A stretch of DNA of 64,000 nucleotides from Streptomyces collinus Tu 365 (lineage in GTDB: Bacteria > Actinomycetota > Actinomycetes > Streptomycetales > Streptomycetaceae). Numbering within the stretch: the stretch's first letter is position 1; each line of letters begins with the position of its first letter. The notes below the pieces were generated by a model, which was not told where the DNA came from, searched no databases, and saw only the letters and a list, made by a program, of their open reading frames with translations. The DNA lies in contig NC_021985.1 of the NCBI RefSeq assembly GCF_000444875.1, positions 6,344,170 to 6,408,169 of the forward strand, read 5' to 3'. Shown here in pieces: positions 52,849-61,552 of this stretch. Both the position numbers and the translations under genes were made by a program.

Positions 52849-52893
52849 TCCAAATTTGGATATTGGGCTAGCGTGCAGTCATCCAAATTTGAA
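52849..52893. promoter_or_regulatory. Twin MarR operators
   Basis: TCCAAATTTGGA (52849-52860, perfect 12-bp palindrome) and TCCAAATTTGAA (52882-52893, one mismatch) lie between the MarR start (52828) and yceI (52915), 33 bp apart centre to centre, i.e. about three helical turns. They stand out as AT-rich islands in GC-rich DNA. Confidence 0.85.
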
Positions 52894-52914
52894 CTAGCGA
52901 TTCGGAGGGCGGCC

Positions 52915-53430
52915 ATGACCGTCGCCGTGGAAACAGGCATCTGGCGGATCGACCCGGCGGCGTCCGCCGTGAGCCTGCGGCACAAGACCTTCTGGGGCCT
53001 GGTCACCGTCAAGGGCGCCTTCGCCGCCGTCACCGGGCAGGGCGAGGTCAGGCCCGACGGCTCGGCCACCGGCACCGTGACGCTGGACGTGGCCTCCCTC
53101 GACACCGGCAACGCCAAGCGCGACGCGCACCTGCGCTCGGCCGACCTGCTGGGCGCGGACGACCACCCCGAGATCACCTTCGCCGTCCGCTCCGCCGAGC
53201 GCCTCGACGGCGACGACGTGCGGGTCACCGGTCAGCTCACCGTGCGGGGCGTCAGCAGGCCGCTGACCCTCACCGCGCGCCTGACCTCGGTCACGGCCGA
53301 GGCGCTCGCCCTGGAGACCGAGTTCACCGTGGACCGCGACCGGTTCGGCGTGACCTGGAACCAGCTGGGCATGATGCGCGGCCTGACCACGGTCACCGCC
53401 GCGCTGCGCTTCGCCCGCGCGGCCGCCTGA
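52915..53430 (+). CDS. yceI: YceI-family lipid-binding protein
   Basis: 171 residues, ATG 52915 after CGGAGGG. An isoprenoid-binding lipocalin-like barrel: IWRIDPAASAVSLRHKTFWG, GSATGTVTLDVASLDTGNAKRDAHLRSADLL and NQLGMMRGLTTV. No signal peptide, so it is cytosolic, as is common in Streptomyces. Controlled by the adjacent MarR. Confidence 0.93.
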   Translation: MTVAVETGIWRIDPAASAVSLRHKTFWGLVTVKGAFAAVTGQGEVRPDGSATGTVTLDVASLDTGNAKRDAHLRSADLLGADDHPEITFAVRSAERLDGDDVRVTGQLTVRGVSRPLTLTARLTSVTAEALALETEFTVDRDRFGVTWNQLGMMRGLTTVTAALRFARAAA

Positions 53431-53459
53431 GGGATCAGCCCCCGCGGTCCGCTGACGGA

Positions 53460-55223
53460 TCAGCCCCTGCGGCCCAGCTCGGCCGGGTCGAGGTCGCGGG
53501 TGGAGAGCGTCTGCGGACCCGCCGTGAAGGCGCGCAGCCGGACGTGGGCGCCGGGCCGCGCGGGCAGCGGGAACCCCCCGGCCGGCGCCCGCAGTTCGAC
53601 GGTCGCCGTGGTGTGCCCGGGGAGGGTGGCCGGGCCGCGCGCCAGCGACCAGTACCGGCTCATGCCCTGGCCCGTGGTCAGCATGTAGTGCGGGGTGAGC
53701 GGAGTGTCCCCGGTGTTGGTCACCCGCACGGTCACCGCCGACAGCGAGCGCGCCGTGGCCCGCCGCGCCGCCGTGACGTCCATCCGCAACGGCGGCCCGC
53801 CCGTGACCGCGAACACCGCGCTCACCAGGGCGGGCAGCACCAGCAGCACCACCGCGCCCACCAGCGCGGGCCGGCGGCGCGGGCCGCGCAGCGGGCGGGG
53901 GCGCGGCTGCCAGGCACGCGCGAACTCCGGCAGCGGCGCGGTGACCGCCGCGGCGAGCCACAGCGGGGTCATCATCAGGTAGTAGCCGTCCTGGGAGCGG
54001 GTCGCCAGGTAGAAGGCGCACCAGGGCAGCACGGTCGCCGCCGGGCCCAGCCGCCGTACGAACAGCACGAACAGCGCCAGCAGGGCCGCGGCCAGCAGCA
54101 TGCTCGCGTGGCCGTACCAGTCGAGCCGGTCGCTGCCGTGCGTGAAGTACAGCGAGACGTCCACCAGGCCCTGCCCGTGCAGGATCGCGCCCTGGGTGAG
54201 GGGCAGGGCGATCCCGCCCAGCCAGGGGCCGGGCTCGCTCAGGAGGAAGTACATGTTGATCAGCAGCCAGGCCGCCGCGGCGACACCCAGGATCCGCAGC
54301 ACCACCAGCCGCGCCGGGCGCGCGCCGAGTTCGCCCCGGCGCACGGCGTAGATCCCGGCCAGCAGGAACGGGGCCACGAACCAGGGAAGCTGCTGGGTGG
54401 CGCACGCGGCCCCCAGGCAGACGGCCCGCACGATCCCGGGCGTGCCCAGCCGGCCGCCGGCGCCGATGCGCGGCCAGCCGACCACCACGGGGATCAGCAG
54501 CACCATCGCCAGGATCGCCGGATAGCCCTGCCGCGCGTACAGCGGCAGGAACCCGAACCCCAGGCAGAGCATGGTCGCCGCCGAACGCCACGGCACCGGC
54601 AGCAGCCGCCACAGCAGCACGGCGCCGGCGATCAGCGCGAGCGTCGCCGTAGCGGTCGCCGGGAGGCCGCCGTGGCCCAGCCACAGCAGGGGCAGGGTCA
54701 GCAGCGGTGCCAGCGGGGGATAGCCGTAGGTGAGGTCGTAACCGCCGGTCGTCGTCGCCGTGAGCGCGACGCCCTTGCCGTGGAACAGCCAGGGCCAGGG
54801 CTGGCCGTACACCGGGTGCCCGGCGGCCATCTCCCGGGCGGCCTGGGTGGTCAGCACCGCCTCGTCGCCCCCGGCGTGGTTCAGCGCCCAGGTGCACAGG
54901 GTGAGCGCGACCGCGGTGAGCAGCACCACGAGGTCGAGGCGGGCCAGGGAGCGCGCCCGGCGGACGGTCAGCGCGAGCACGCCGCTGACCAGGATCGAGG
55001 CGTAGCAGACGGAGATGACACCGGCGAGGACGAGACGGTGGGTGGCCGCCTGGGTCCACACCGTGCGGGTGCCGATGAAGAGGCTCGCGTCGGCCAGCAG
55101 GGTCAGGACGCGATGCCATTGCGCGGGGCCGCGGACGTCGTCCGCGCGGGCTCCGGGTGCGGCGGACACCGCCGACAGTGTCCGCCGGCCGGGTGTCACC
55201 TGTGTGGGTTCTGCCAAGTGCAC
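53460..55223 (-). CDS. Multispan GT-C-like membrane glycosyltransferase (mannosyltransferase type)
   Basis: 587 residues from GTG 55223; the frame continues to 55316. About 12 transmembrane helices; an early loop with HAGGDEAVLTTQAAREMAAGHPVYG, where the acidic pair precedes a Tyr/Gly segment as in GT-C enzymes; and a C-terminal soluble beta domain (VTNTGDTPLTPHYMLTTGQGMSRYW). It probably uses a polyprenyl-linked sugar. No family name can be given with certainty. Confidence 0.7.
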   Translation of the reverse strand: MHLAEPTQVTPGRRTLSAVSAAPGARADDVRGPAQWHRVLTLLADASLFIGTRTVWTQAATHRLVLAGVISVCYASILVSGVLALTVRRARSLARLDLVVLLTAVALTLCTWALNHAGGDEAVLTTQAAREMAAGHPVYGQPWPWLFHGKGVALTATTTGGYDLTYGYPPLAPLLTLPLLWLGHGGLPATATATLALIAGAVLLWRLLPVPWRSAATMLCLGFGFLPLYARQGYPAILAMVLLIPVVVGWPRIGAGGRLGTPGIVRAVCLGAACATQQLPWFVAPFLLAGIYAVRRGELGARPARLVVLRILGVAAAAWLLINMYFLLSEPGPWLGGIALPLTQGAILHGQGLVDVSLYFTHGSDRLDWYGHASMLLAAALLALFVLFVRRLGPAATVLPWCAFYLATRSQDGYYLMMTPLWLAAAVTAPLPEFARAWQPRPRPLRGPRRRPALVGAVVLLVLPALVSAVFAVTGGPPLRMDVTAARRATARSLSAVTVRVTNTGDTPLTPHYMLTTGQGMSRYWSLARGPATLPGHTTATVELRAPAGGFPLPARPGAHVRLRAFTAGPQTLSTRDLDPAELGRRG

Positions 55224-55447
55224 GTGACCGGACGCTAGTGGCGGCCGGTGAGCGGGGCGCGACGACAGGTGAAGAGTCGGGTGTGAGGGCGGTAAGAAGC
55301 GGGCGTATGTGTACATGTGGCGTGCGCGAGGGGTGCGGTGCCCGGCGCGGCGGGTCGCGCAGTGTGTCGCAGTTGGGCCGAACGGGTGACTTGGCGTAAG
55401 AATTGGCCGGTGCAGGCATGGAGTGCGAGTCAGGTCAGGGGGAGCCG

Positions 55448-55837
55448 GTGAGCCGTTACGACGTCACCGATGAACAGTGGGAAGGGCTCGCCCAGGTCGT
55501 GCCGCTGAGAGGCCGGGACGCCTGGCCGTCGGCGGTGGACCACCGCTCGCTGCCGGACGCGGAGACCGAGACCCGGCGCCGGTTCGTCGTGCTGCGGGTC
55601 AACGTCTTCGCGGACGCGCGTGACGTGGCCGAGACCCTGATGGCCGGGGCGCCGGTGCTGCTGGACCTGTCCGGCGCGGAGGGCGACGTCGCCAAGCGCG
55701 TCCTCGACTTCAGCACCGGGGTCGTCTTCGGCCTCGGCAGCGGGATGCACCGGGTGGACCGCAACGTGTTCCTGCTGACGCCGCCGGGCACGGAGGTCAG
55801 CGGGCTGATGGAGAGCGCGGGCGTCTCCGGCGGCTGA
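55448..55837 (+). CDS. SepF-like cell division protein
   Basis: 129 residues from GTG 55448 (GGGGGAG upstream). A single SepF core: FVVLRVNVFADARDVAETLMAGAPVLLDLSGAEGDVAKRVLDFSTGVVFGLGSGMHRVDRNVFLLTP is the domain, residues 40-108. The N-terminal membrane-binding helix of true SepF is absent, so it is a short paralogue of the SflB type rather than the main SepF beside ftsZ. Confidence 0.85.
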   Translation: MSRYDVTDEQWEGLAQVVPLRGRDAWPSAVDHRSLPDAETETRRRFVVLRVNVFADARDVAETLMAGAPVLLDLSGAEGDVAKRVLDFSTGVVFGLGSGMHRVDRNVFLLTPPGTEVSGLMESAGVSGG

Positions 55838-55975
55838 GCTGGGCGCGTCCCTGAGCCGTGGCCGCGCCGTCCCGGGCCGGCTTTCGCGCGGCGACACGGC
55901 GGGCGGTCCCCCGTTCGTAGGAAGGTGCGGCGGGCAAAACGGTTCACCGGACCGGCGGAGGCATACCGTCCGCAT

Positions 55976-57205
55976 ATGGCCGTGTCCTCCGCGCCCGCCG
56001 AACCGTCCGCGACCGCCGGGCCGTCCGCCGCGCCGTCAGAGTCCGGCGAACCGTCCGCGTCCGCCGGTCCTTCCGCGTCCGCCGGTCCCGTCGACGTCCG
56101 TGCCCGGATCACCGAGCTGCGGCTGTCCGCGTTCGCCGGGCACCAGCGGGCCGCGTTCCCGTTCGGGGCGGTCACCCTGTTCGCCGGGCGCAGCGGGACG
56201 GGCAAGTCGACCGCGCTCGCCGCCTACGAGGCGCTGGCACGGCTCGGCGGGGGAGCGCCCCTCGCCGAGGTGTTCCCGGAGCCCGGCGCCTGCGTCCCCG
56301 AGCGGGCGCGCCCCGACGGCCAGGGGCGGCGGGGCTTCCGCATCGGCTGCACGGCGGACGGCGCCGAGGGACCGGTCCGGCTCGACGTCGCCGTACAGGC
56401 CGAGCCGGAGCTGCGGATCGTCGGCGAGCGGCTGACGGCCGGCGGGGTCGTCCTGCTGGAGACCGCCCTGCGCGACCCCGGCCGCCGGACGGTCCAGGCC
56501 GCCTGGCACACCGCCGGCTCCGCCCCGGTCACCCGGGCTCCGCTGCCGGACGACCGGCTGGGCACCGCCCTGCTGCCGCTGCGGGTGGCCGGCAAGACCG
56601 ACGGGCAGCGCCGGGTGCTCGCCGCCGCCGAGCAGATGGTCGTCGCCCTGCGCTCCGTCTTCCCCTGCGACCCGCGCCCCGAGCACATGCGCACCCCCGT
56701 ACCCACCGGCACCGGCCGCCTCATGCGCGGCTGCGACAACCTCGCCGACGTCGTCTGGCGCACCCGGTTCGAGTGCGGCCGCCGGCACGCCCTGCTGGTG
56801 GAGGCGCTGCGGGCCGGTTGCGCGGGCCCGGTGGCCGACCTGCTCGCCGAACCGCTGGCCGACGGCACCGTCCGGGCCCTGCTCGACCGGGGCGGCGGCC
56901 CGCGCACCGAACTGGCCCGGCTCGGCGACGGCGAACTGCGGTACGTCGCTCTCGCGCTGGTGCTGCTGACCGGGCCCGGGGTGCTGGAGGTGGACACACC
57001 GGGCGAGGTGCCCGACGCCCTGCGGACCCTCACCGTGCTCGCCGACGGCTTCGACCGCGGCCTCGACCCGGACCAGCGCCGCGCGCTGCTGCGGACGGCG
57101 GCCCGGATGGGCGAGCGCGGCCACATCCGCTGCGTGGGCGCGGTGAGCGACGCCTCCTGGGCGGTGGGGACCGAGGGCGTCACAGTGGTACACCTGAGGC
57201 CGTGA
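55976..57205 (+). CDS. SMC/RecF-like ATP-binding protein
   Basis: 409 residues. A low-complexity Ser/Ala/Pro start (1-40), then RITELRLSAFAGHQRAAFPFG and Walker A GRSGTGKST (about 72-80). Signature-like RLGDGELRYVALALVLL and Walker B-like GVLEVDTPGEVP lie near 330-350, as in small ABC-ATPase/RecF proteins. ATG 55976 follows a TACCGT -10 at 55964, so the mRNA may be leaderless. Its stop overlaps the MazG gene (GTGA). Confidence 0.8.
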   Translation: MAVSSAPAEPSATAGPSAAPSESGEPSASAGPSASAGPVDVRARITELRLSAFAGHQRAAFPFGAVTLFAGRSGTGKSTALAAYEALARLGGGAPLAEVFPEPGACVPERARPDGQGRRGFRIGCTADGAEGPVRLDVAVQAEPELRIVGERLTAGGVVLLETALRDPGRRTVQAAWHTAGSAPVTRAPLPDDRLGTALLPLRVAGKTDGQRRVLAAAEQMVVALRSVFPCDPRPEHMRTPVPTGTGRLMRGCDNLADVVWRTRFECGRRHALLVEALRAGCAGPVADLLAEPLADGTVRALLDRGGGPRTELARLGDGELRYVALALVLLTGPGVLEVDTPGEVPDALRTLTVLADGFDRGLDPDQRRALLRTAARMGERGHIRCVGAVSDASWAVGTEGVTVVHLRP

Positions 57206-57546
57206 CGGAACACCCCGACCTGGCCGGACTCCAGCGCAGGCTCGCCGAGTTCGCCGCCGCGCGCGACTGGCAGCCCTACCACACGCCCAAGAACCTCGTG
57301 TCCGCGCTGAGCGTGGAGGCCTCCGAACTCGTCGAGATCTTCCAGTGGTTGACGCCGGAGGAGTCGGCCCGCGTGATGGCCGACCCCGGCACCGCGCACC
57401 GCGTCACCGACGAGGTCGCCGACGTGCTCGCCTACCTCCTCCAGTTCTGCGAGGTGCTCGGCATCGACCCGCTGGCCGCCCTGGCCGCCAAGATCGACCG
57501 CAACGAACACCGCTTCCCCCTCCCGGGCGACGGGGACGCACCCTGA
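57202..57546 (+). CDS. MazG-like nucleotide pyrophosphohydrolase
   Basis: 114 residues from GTG 57202. The all-alpha NTP pyrophosphatase motif ExxE...ExxD is seen as EASELVEIFQW and DEVADVLAYLLQF. It matches dCTP/house-cleaning pyrophosphatases. Co-translated with the ATPase upstream. A 200-bp AT-richer gap follows and presumably holds a promoter. Confidence 0.88.
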   Translation: MTEHPDLAGLQRRLAEFAAARDWQPYHTPKNLVSALSVEASELVEIFQWLTPEESARVMADPGTAHRVTDEVADVLAYLLQFCEVLGIDPLAALAAKIDRNEHRFPLPGDGDAP

Positions 57547-57746
57547 CCCGACTCGGACGGAAACGCCCGGACCCTTCCATTCCGTTATCACTCTCCGCAG
57601 TCGAAATCGCGCCCGAATCCGAATTGTTGTCCACAGATTTCGGGCTTCCTCTGGCTTTTCGTCTCACCGCACCTCACTCTGGGTAATGAACAAGGGAGTT
57701 CAAGCGGACGTGCGGGGACGCACGGCGGACGGGACGGGGGCAGCGC

Positions 57747-58232
57747 ATGGAAGCACTGCGGCTCATTGCGACGAGCAGGCGGGCCCTGGTGGGCGGCGCC
57801 GACATCCCCGAGCGGATGGCGGAGGTGTGGCAGGCACAGGCCCTGGCCCAGGCGATCGGCAGCCGCCTCGCGGTGTCCGGGCCGCCCGAGCTGCGGGGCG
57901 AGGCGCTGGGCCTGACCGAGCTGGCGGGCCGGGGCTGCGGCGTGCTGGACCCTCCCGAGCTCGACCCGGGCGACCTGCGCGCCGCCCAGCTCACCGAGCT
58001 GGACGACGCCCGGCAGACGCTGCTGTGCCTCGGCGGCCTGCTCGTCGAGGTCGGCATCGCGCTGGTCGGCATGGCCAGCGCGGCGGCCGACGAGACGACG
58101 TACTGGCAGTGCATGGAGGCCATCGACGCGGCGGACGAGTCCCGCGACCGCGTCCTGGAGATGCTGCGCAAGCTCGCGGCACGCGAGGAGGTGTTACCCG
58201 AGCCCACGGAGGACAGCCCGACCGGCGTGTGA
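57747..58232 (+). CDS. Hypothetical helical protein (DUF6099-like)
   Basis: 161 residues, almost wholly alpha-helical by composition: MEALRLIATSRRALVGG, VWQAQALAQAIGSRLAVSG and LDDARQTLLCLGGLLVEVGIALVGM. No catalytic motif. Close to the actinobacterial DUF6099 family by memory. Function unknown. Confidence 0.72.
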   Translation: MEALRLIATSRRALVGGADIPERMAEVWQAQALAQAIGSRLAVSGPPELRGEALGLTELAGRGCGVLDPPELDPGDLRAAQLTELDDARQTLLCLGGLLVEVGIALVGMASAAADETTYWQCMEAIDAADESRDRVLEMLRKLAAREEVLPEPTEDSPTGV

Positions 58233-58343
58233 CCCGCGGCCGGCGTGCGCCGTCTTCCGGGCCGGGCGGATCCCCGGCCGGGTGCCGCCGCGCCCGGCGG
58301 CGTCGGTGAGCTCCCCGCCGCGGGCGGCGTGCAGGATGGGTGT

Positions 58344-59267
58344 ATGGACCTGCGAATTTTCACCGAGCCCCAGCAGGGGGCCTCGTACGACACCCTGCTC
58401 ACCGTGGCGAAGGCCACCGAGGACCTCGGGTTCGACGCCTTCTTCCGCTCCGACCACTACCTGCGGATGGGCGACGCGGACGGGTTGCCCGGGCCCACGG
58501 ACGCCTGGATCACCCTGGCCGGACTGGCCCGCGAGACCCGGCGCATCCGTCTCGGCACCCTGATGACGGCCGGCACCTTCCGGCTGCCGGGCGTGCTCGC
58601 CATCCAGGTGGCCCAGGTCGACCAGATGTCCGGCGGCCGCGTCGAACTGGGCCTGGGTGCGGGCTGGTTCGAGGAGGAGCACAAGGCGTACGGCATCCCC
58701 TTCCCCAAGGAGAAGTTCGCCCGTCTGGAGGAGCAGCTGGAGATCGTCACCGGGCTCTGGGCGACCAGGACCGGCGAGACCTTCGACTTCCACGGGCGCT
58801 ACTACGACCTCACCGAGTCGCCCGCGCTGCCCAAGCCCGCCCAGTCGAGGATCCCGGTGCTCATCGGCGGTCACGGCGCGACCCGCACCCCGCGGCTCGC
58901 GGCCCGGTACGCGGACGAGTTCAACATGCCCTTCGCCTCCGTCGAGGACAGCGAGCGGCAGTTCGGCCGGGTGCGCGCGGCCGCCGAGGAGGCGGGCCGC
59001 CGGGCGGACGACCTGACGTACTCCAACGCGCTCGTGGTGTGCGTGGGCCGGGACGACCGGGAGGTGGCCCGGCGCGCGGCCGCGATCGGGCGTGAGGTGG
59101 ACGAGCTGAAGGCCAACGGCCTGGCCGGTTCCCCGGCCGAGGTCGTCGACCGGATCGGCCGCTACGCCGCGATCGGCTCCCGGCGGATCTACCTCCAGAT
59201 CCTCGACCTCGACGACCTCGACCACCTGGAGCTGATCGCCGGGCAGGTCCAGTCGCAGCTCCGGTAG
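58344..59267 (+). CDS. LLM-class F420-dependent oxidoreductase
   Basis: 307 residues. Luciferase-like TIM barrel: DLGFDAFFRSDHYLRMG, RLGTLMTAGTFRLPGVLA, SGGRVELGLGAGWFEEEHKAYGIPFP and PVLIGGHGATRTPRLAARYADEFN. This layout is typical of F420-dependent members. A CAGGAT -10 lies 7 nt before ATG 58344, suggesting a leaderless mRNA. Substrate unknown. Confidence 0.9.
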   Translation: MDLRIFTEPQQGASYDTLLTVAKATEDLGFDAFFRSDHYLRMGDADGLPGPTDAWITLAGLARETRRIRLGTLMTAGTFRLPGVLAIQVAQVDQMSGGRVELGLGAGWFEEEHKAYGIPFPKEKFARLEEQLEIVTGLWATRTGETFDFHGRYYDLTESPALPKPAQSRIPVLIGGHGATRTPRLAARYADEFNMPFASVEDSERQFGRVRAAAEEAGRRADDLTYSNALVVCVGRDDREVARRAAAIGREVDELKANGLAGSPAEVVDRIGRYAAIGSRRIYLQILDLDDLDHLELIAGQVQSQLR

Positions 59268-59280
59268 CACCGCCGCCCCG

Positions 59281-59317
59281 GAGGGGCCGGCCGGGTGTGT
59301 GCCCGGCCGGCCCCTTC
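59281..59317. terminator. Strong hairpin terminator between convergent genes
   Basis: GGGGCCGGCCGGG (59283-59295) pairs with CCCGGCCGGCCCC (59302-59314) around a TGTGTG loop, followed by TTC. It lies 15 nt past the oxidoreductase stop and 44 nt from the carboxypeptidase stop. Confidence 0.8.
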
Positions 59318-59360
59318 GGGGCCCTTCCGTGTCCGCGGCCCGGCTGTCCGGCTTCCCGCG

Positions 59361-60353
59361 TCAGCGGATGTGCGCGAAGCCGTAGTCCAGGATCTTCTCC
59401 GCGTCCTTGAACCGCTCGTCCACCGACGTGTCGGCGAGCACCGTCCCCACCACGGTCTTTCCGCCCCGGGTCGCCGCGAACACCAGGCAGAACTTCGCCT
59501 CCGGGCCCGAGCCGGTCTTCACGCCGATCGCGCCCCGGTAGGAGCCGAGCAGCGTGTTGGTGTTCTTCCACGGGTCCATCGTGTGCGTGCCCCCGCCCGG
59601 CCGGTACGACGTCATGGCGTCGTACGTCCTGGTGCCGACGACCTTCTTGAACGTCGTGTTCTTCAGGGCGACGGCGGCCAGCTTGGCCAGATCCCGCGGC
59701 GAGGCGTGGTTGTCGCCGTTGGACACCCCGTCGAAGGAGTCGAAGTAGGTGTTGTTCAGCCCGAGTTCGTGCGCCTTGCGGTTCATCCGGGAGATGAACG
59801 AAGCCGTGCGCTGCTGGGTGGTCGAACCGGCCCCGTAGGTGTCCGCGAGGGCGTAAGCCGCGTCGCAGCCCGACGGCAGCAGCAGCCCGTACAGCAGGTC
59901 GCGCACCTTCATCGAGTCACCGAGGATCAGCTTCGCGCTGGAGTAGCGCTGGCCGCCCGTCGTGGGGTCGATGACGTAGTCCGTGTACTCCTTCTTGATC
60001 TTCACCTTCTTGTCGAGGTTCAGGTGCGGCTGCGACAGCACCACGAGTGCCGTCATGATCTTCGTGGTGGAGCCGGTCCGCAGCGGCCCGTCCGCCGCCT
60101 TGCCGAAGAGCTGCTTCGACGTGGCCGCGTTCATGGCGTACGCGCCCTGGGCGGACACCGTCGGCGCCGCGGCCGCGGCCGCGGTCGTGTGCTCGGCGGC
60201 GGCCTTCGAGGCCGGAGCGGCCGCCTGGGCCGGGGCGGCCGCGAGGACGCCCGTGCTCAGGACGGCACCGGCCACCACCGCGACGGCGCCTCGCGCCGCG
60301 ACGCTCCTGCCGGCTCCCGTTCGGCCTGCTCGGTCGGCTCGGTCCATGGTCAT
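59361..60353 (-). CDS. D-alanyl-D-alanine carboxypeptidase (peptidase S11)
   Basis: 330 residues, ATG 60353 after GGGGG. Signal peptide (about 1-45, ending APAQAAA), SxxK at Ser95-Lys98 (STTK) and KTG in GVKTGSG. The middle motif, normally SxN, reads SGC in LLPSGCDAAYALAD. It is secreted and trims the terminal D-Ala of peptidoglycan stem peptides. Cys at the SxN Asn position may occur in Streptomyces relatives, but that is from memory. Confidence 0.88.
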   Translation of the reverse strand: MTMDRADRAGRTGAGRSVAARGAVAVVAGAVLSTGVLAAAPAQAAAPASKAAAEHTTAAAAAAPTVSAQGAYAMNAATSKQLFGKAADGPLRTGSTTKIMTALVVLSQPHLNLDKKVKIKKEYTDYVIDPTTGGQRYSSAKLILGDSMKVRDLLYGLLLPSGCDAAYALADTYGAGSTTQQRTASFISRMNRKAHELGLNNTYFDSFDGVSNGDNHASPRDLAKLAAVALKNTTFKKVVGTRTYDAMTSYRPGGGTHTMDPWKNTNTLLGSYRGAIGVKTGSGPEAKFCLVFAATRGGKTVVGTVLADTSVDERFKDAEKILDYGFAHIR

Positions 60354-60529
60354 GGTTCCCCCTTCTGTCAGTGGTCAGTTGACAGTGGGTCAGTCCATCA
60401 GGTCCGGCGGCGTCGGGCCATGGCGAGGATCACAGGAACCGGGGTGCTGTGCGTGCCCTGTGGCCGGTCTGTGCCGGAACTGTGGGCTCCGTCACGGCGC
60501 TCACGCTCCGGGCCTGGTCGGATGACCGG

Positions 60530-61477
60530 GTGCGCAAAGTGCTGCCTCTCCTCCTCACCGGCCTTCTGGCCGCGTCCGCCTGCCAGTTCACCGGTCAGGA
60601 CGACGCCGGCGACCGGGCCCACCGTCTCAACACCCTGACGGCCTTCCCGTTGAACGCCTACATCCCCGACCCGTCGTCGGACGGCGGAAAGGCTGTGGGC
60701 AAGGCGCAGTGGATCCTCGCCAAGCGGTGCATGGTCCGCCTCGGCTTCCCCGGCTTCGCGACGCTCGCCACCGCGGCCGTCGAGTCGACGTACCCGGTCC
60801 AGCGGGGCGTCCCCGAGAGCCACGGGCCGCTGGGCGACGACCGGCCCTATGGCGTCGACGACCCCGACACGGCGGCCGAGGACGGCTATCGCGGCCGGCC
60901 CGACGACGGCTCCACCCAGCCCATGGAGTGGTCCCCCGACCAGTACCGCGCCCTCACCGGCGCCTCCGGCTCCGGCGCCGGCCGCCGCGTCCACGGACAG
61001 GCCGTCCCCGACGGCGGCTGCCTCGGGCAGGCCGGCCGGAAGATCCACGGCCCCGCGCACAAGGCGGCGAGGATCGGCGGCCTGACGCTCACCGGCTTCT
61101 ACTCGGTCCCCATGGAGCTCTGGTACACCTCCCGGCAGAAGGCGCGCAAGGACCCGGCCTGGAAGAAGGCCGACCACGCCTGGTCCGCCTGCATGAAGAA
61201 GCAGGGGTTCCACTACCCGGCCCCGGACAAGGCGTCCCTGGACACCGCCTGGTTCGGGACCGAGGAGGCGTCGAAGAAGGAGAAGCGGACGGCGGCCGCC
61301 GACGCCCGGTGCAAGCTCGACACCGACTACATCGGCACCGTCCACGCCCTGGAGGTCCGCGCGCAGAAGGCGGCCATCCGCGGGCACCGGAAGGAACTGG
61401 CCGACACGCGTGCCGCCGACCGGAAGGCCGTCGAGCGCGCCCGGGCCATCGTCGCCAAGGACGAGAAGGACTCCTGA
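60530..61477 (+). CDS. Putative lipoprotein
   Basis: 315 residues from GTG 60530. The signal VRKVLPLLLTGLLAASACQF has an SAC-type lipobox, so it is likely anchored by diacylglyceryl-Cys. The mature part is hydrophilic and Lys/Asp-rich, with WSACMKKQGFHYPAP and other paired Cys, as in unannotated Streptomyces lipoproteins. Function unknown. The longer frame from 60449 overlaps the divergent promoter and was not used. Confidence 0.75.
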   Translation: MRKVLPLLLTGLLAASACQFTGQDDAGDRAHRLNTLTAFPLNAYIPDPSSDGGKAVGKAQWILAKRCMVRLGFPGFATLATAAVESTYPVQRGVPESHGPLGDDRPYGVDDPDTAAEDGYRGRPDDGSTQPMEWSPDQYRALTGASGSGAGRRVHGQAVPDGGCLGQAGRKIHGPAHKAARIGGLTLTGFYSVPMELWYTSRQKARKDPAWKKADHAWSACMKKQGFHYPAPDKASLDTAWFGTEEASKKEKRTAAADARCKLDTDYIGTVHALEVRAQKAAIRGHRKELADTRAADRKAVERARAIVAKDEKDS

Positions 61478-61552
61478 GACCGGGCGGCGGAGCCGGCCAC
61501 CGGAGGGAAAACCGGTGGTCGCGGGGCGCGCGGGCGGGGGAGACTCGGCCTT

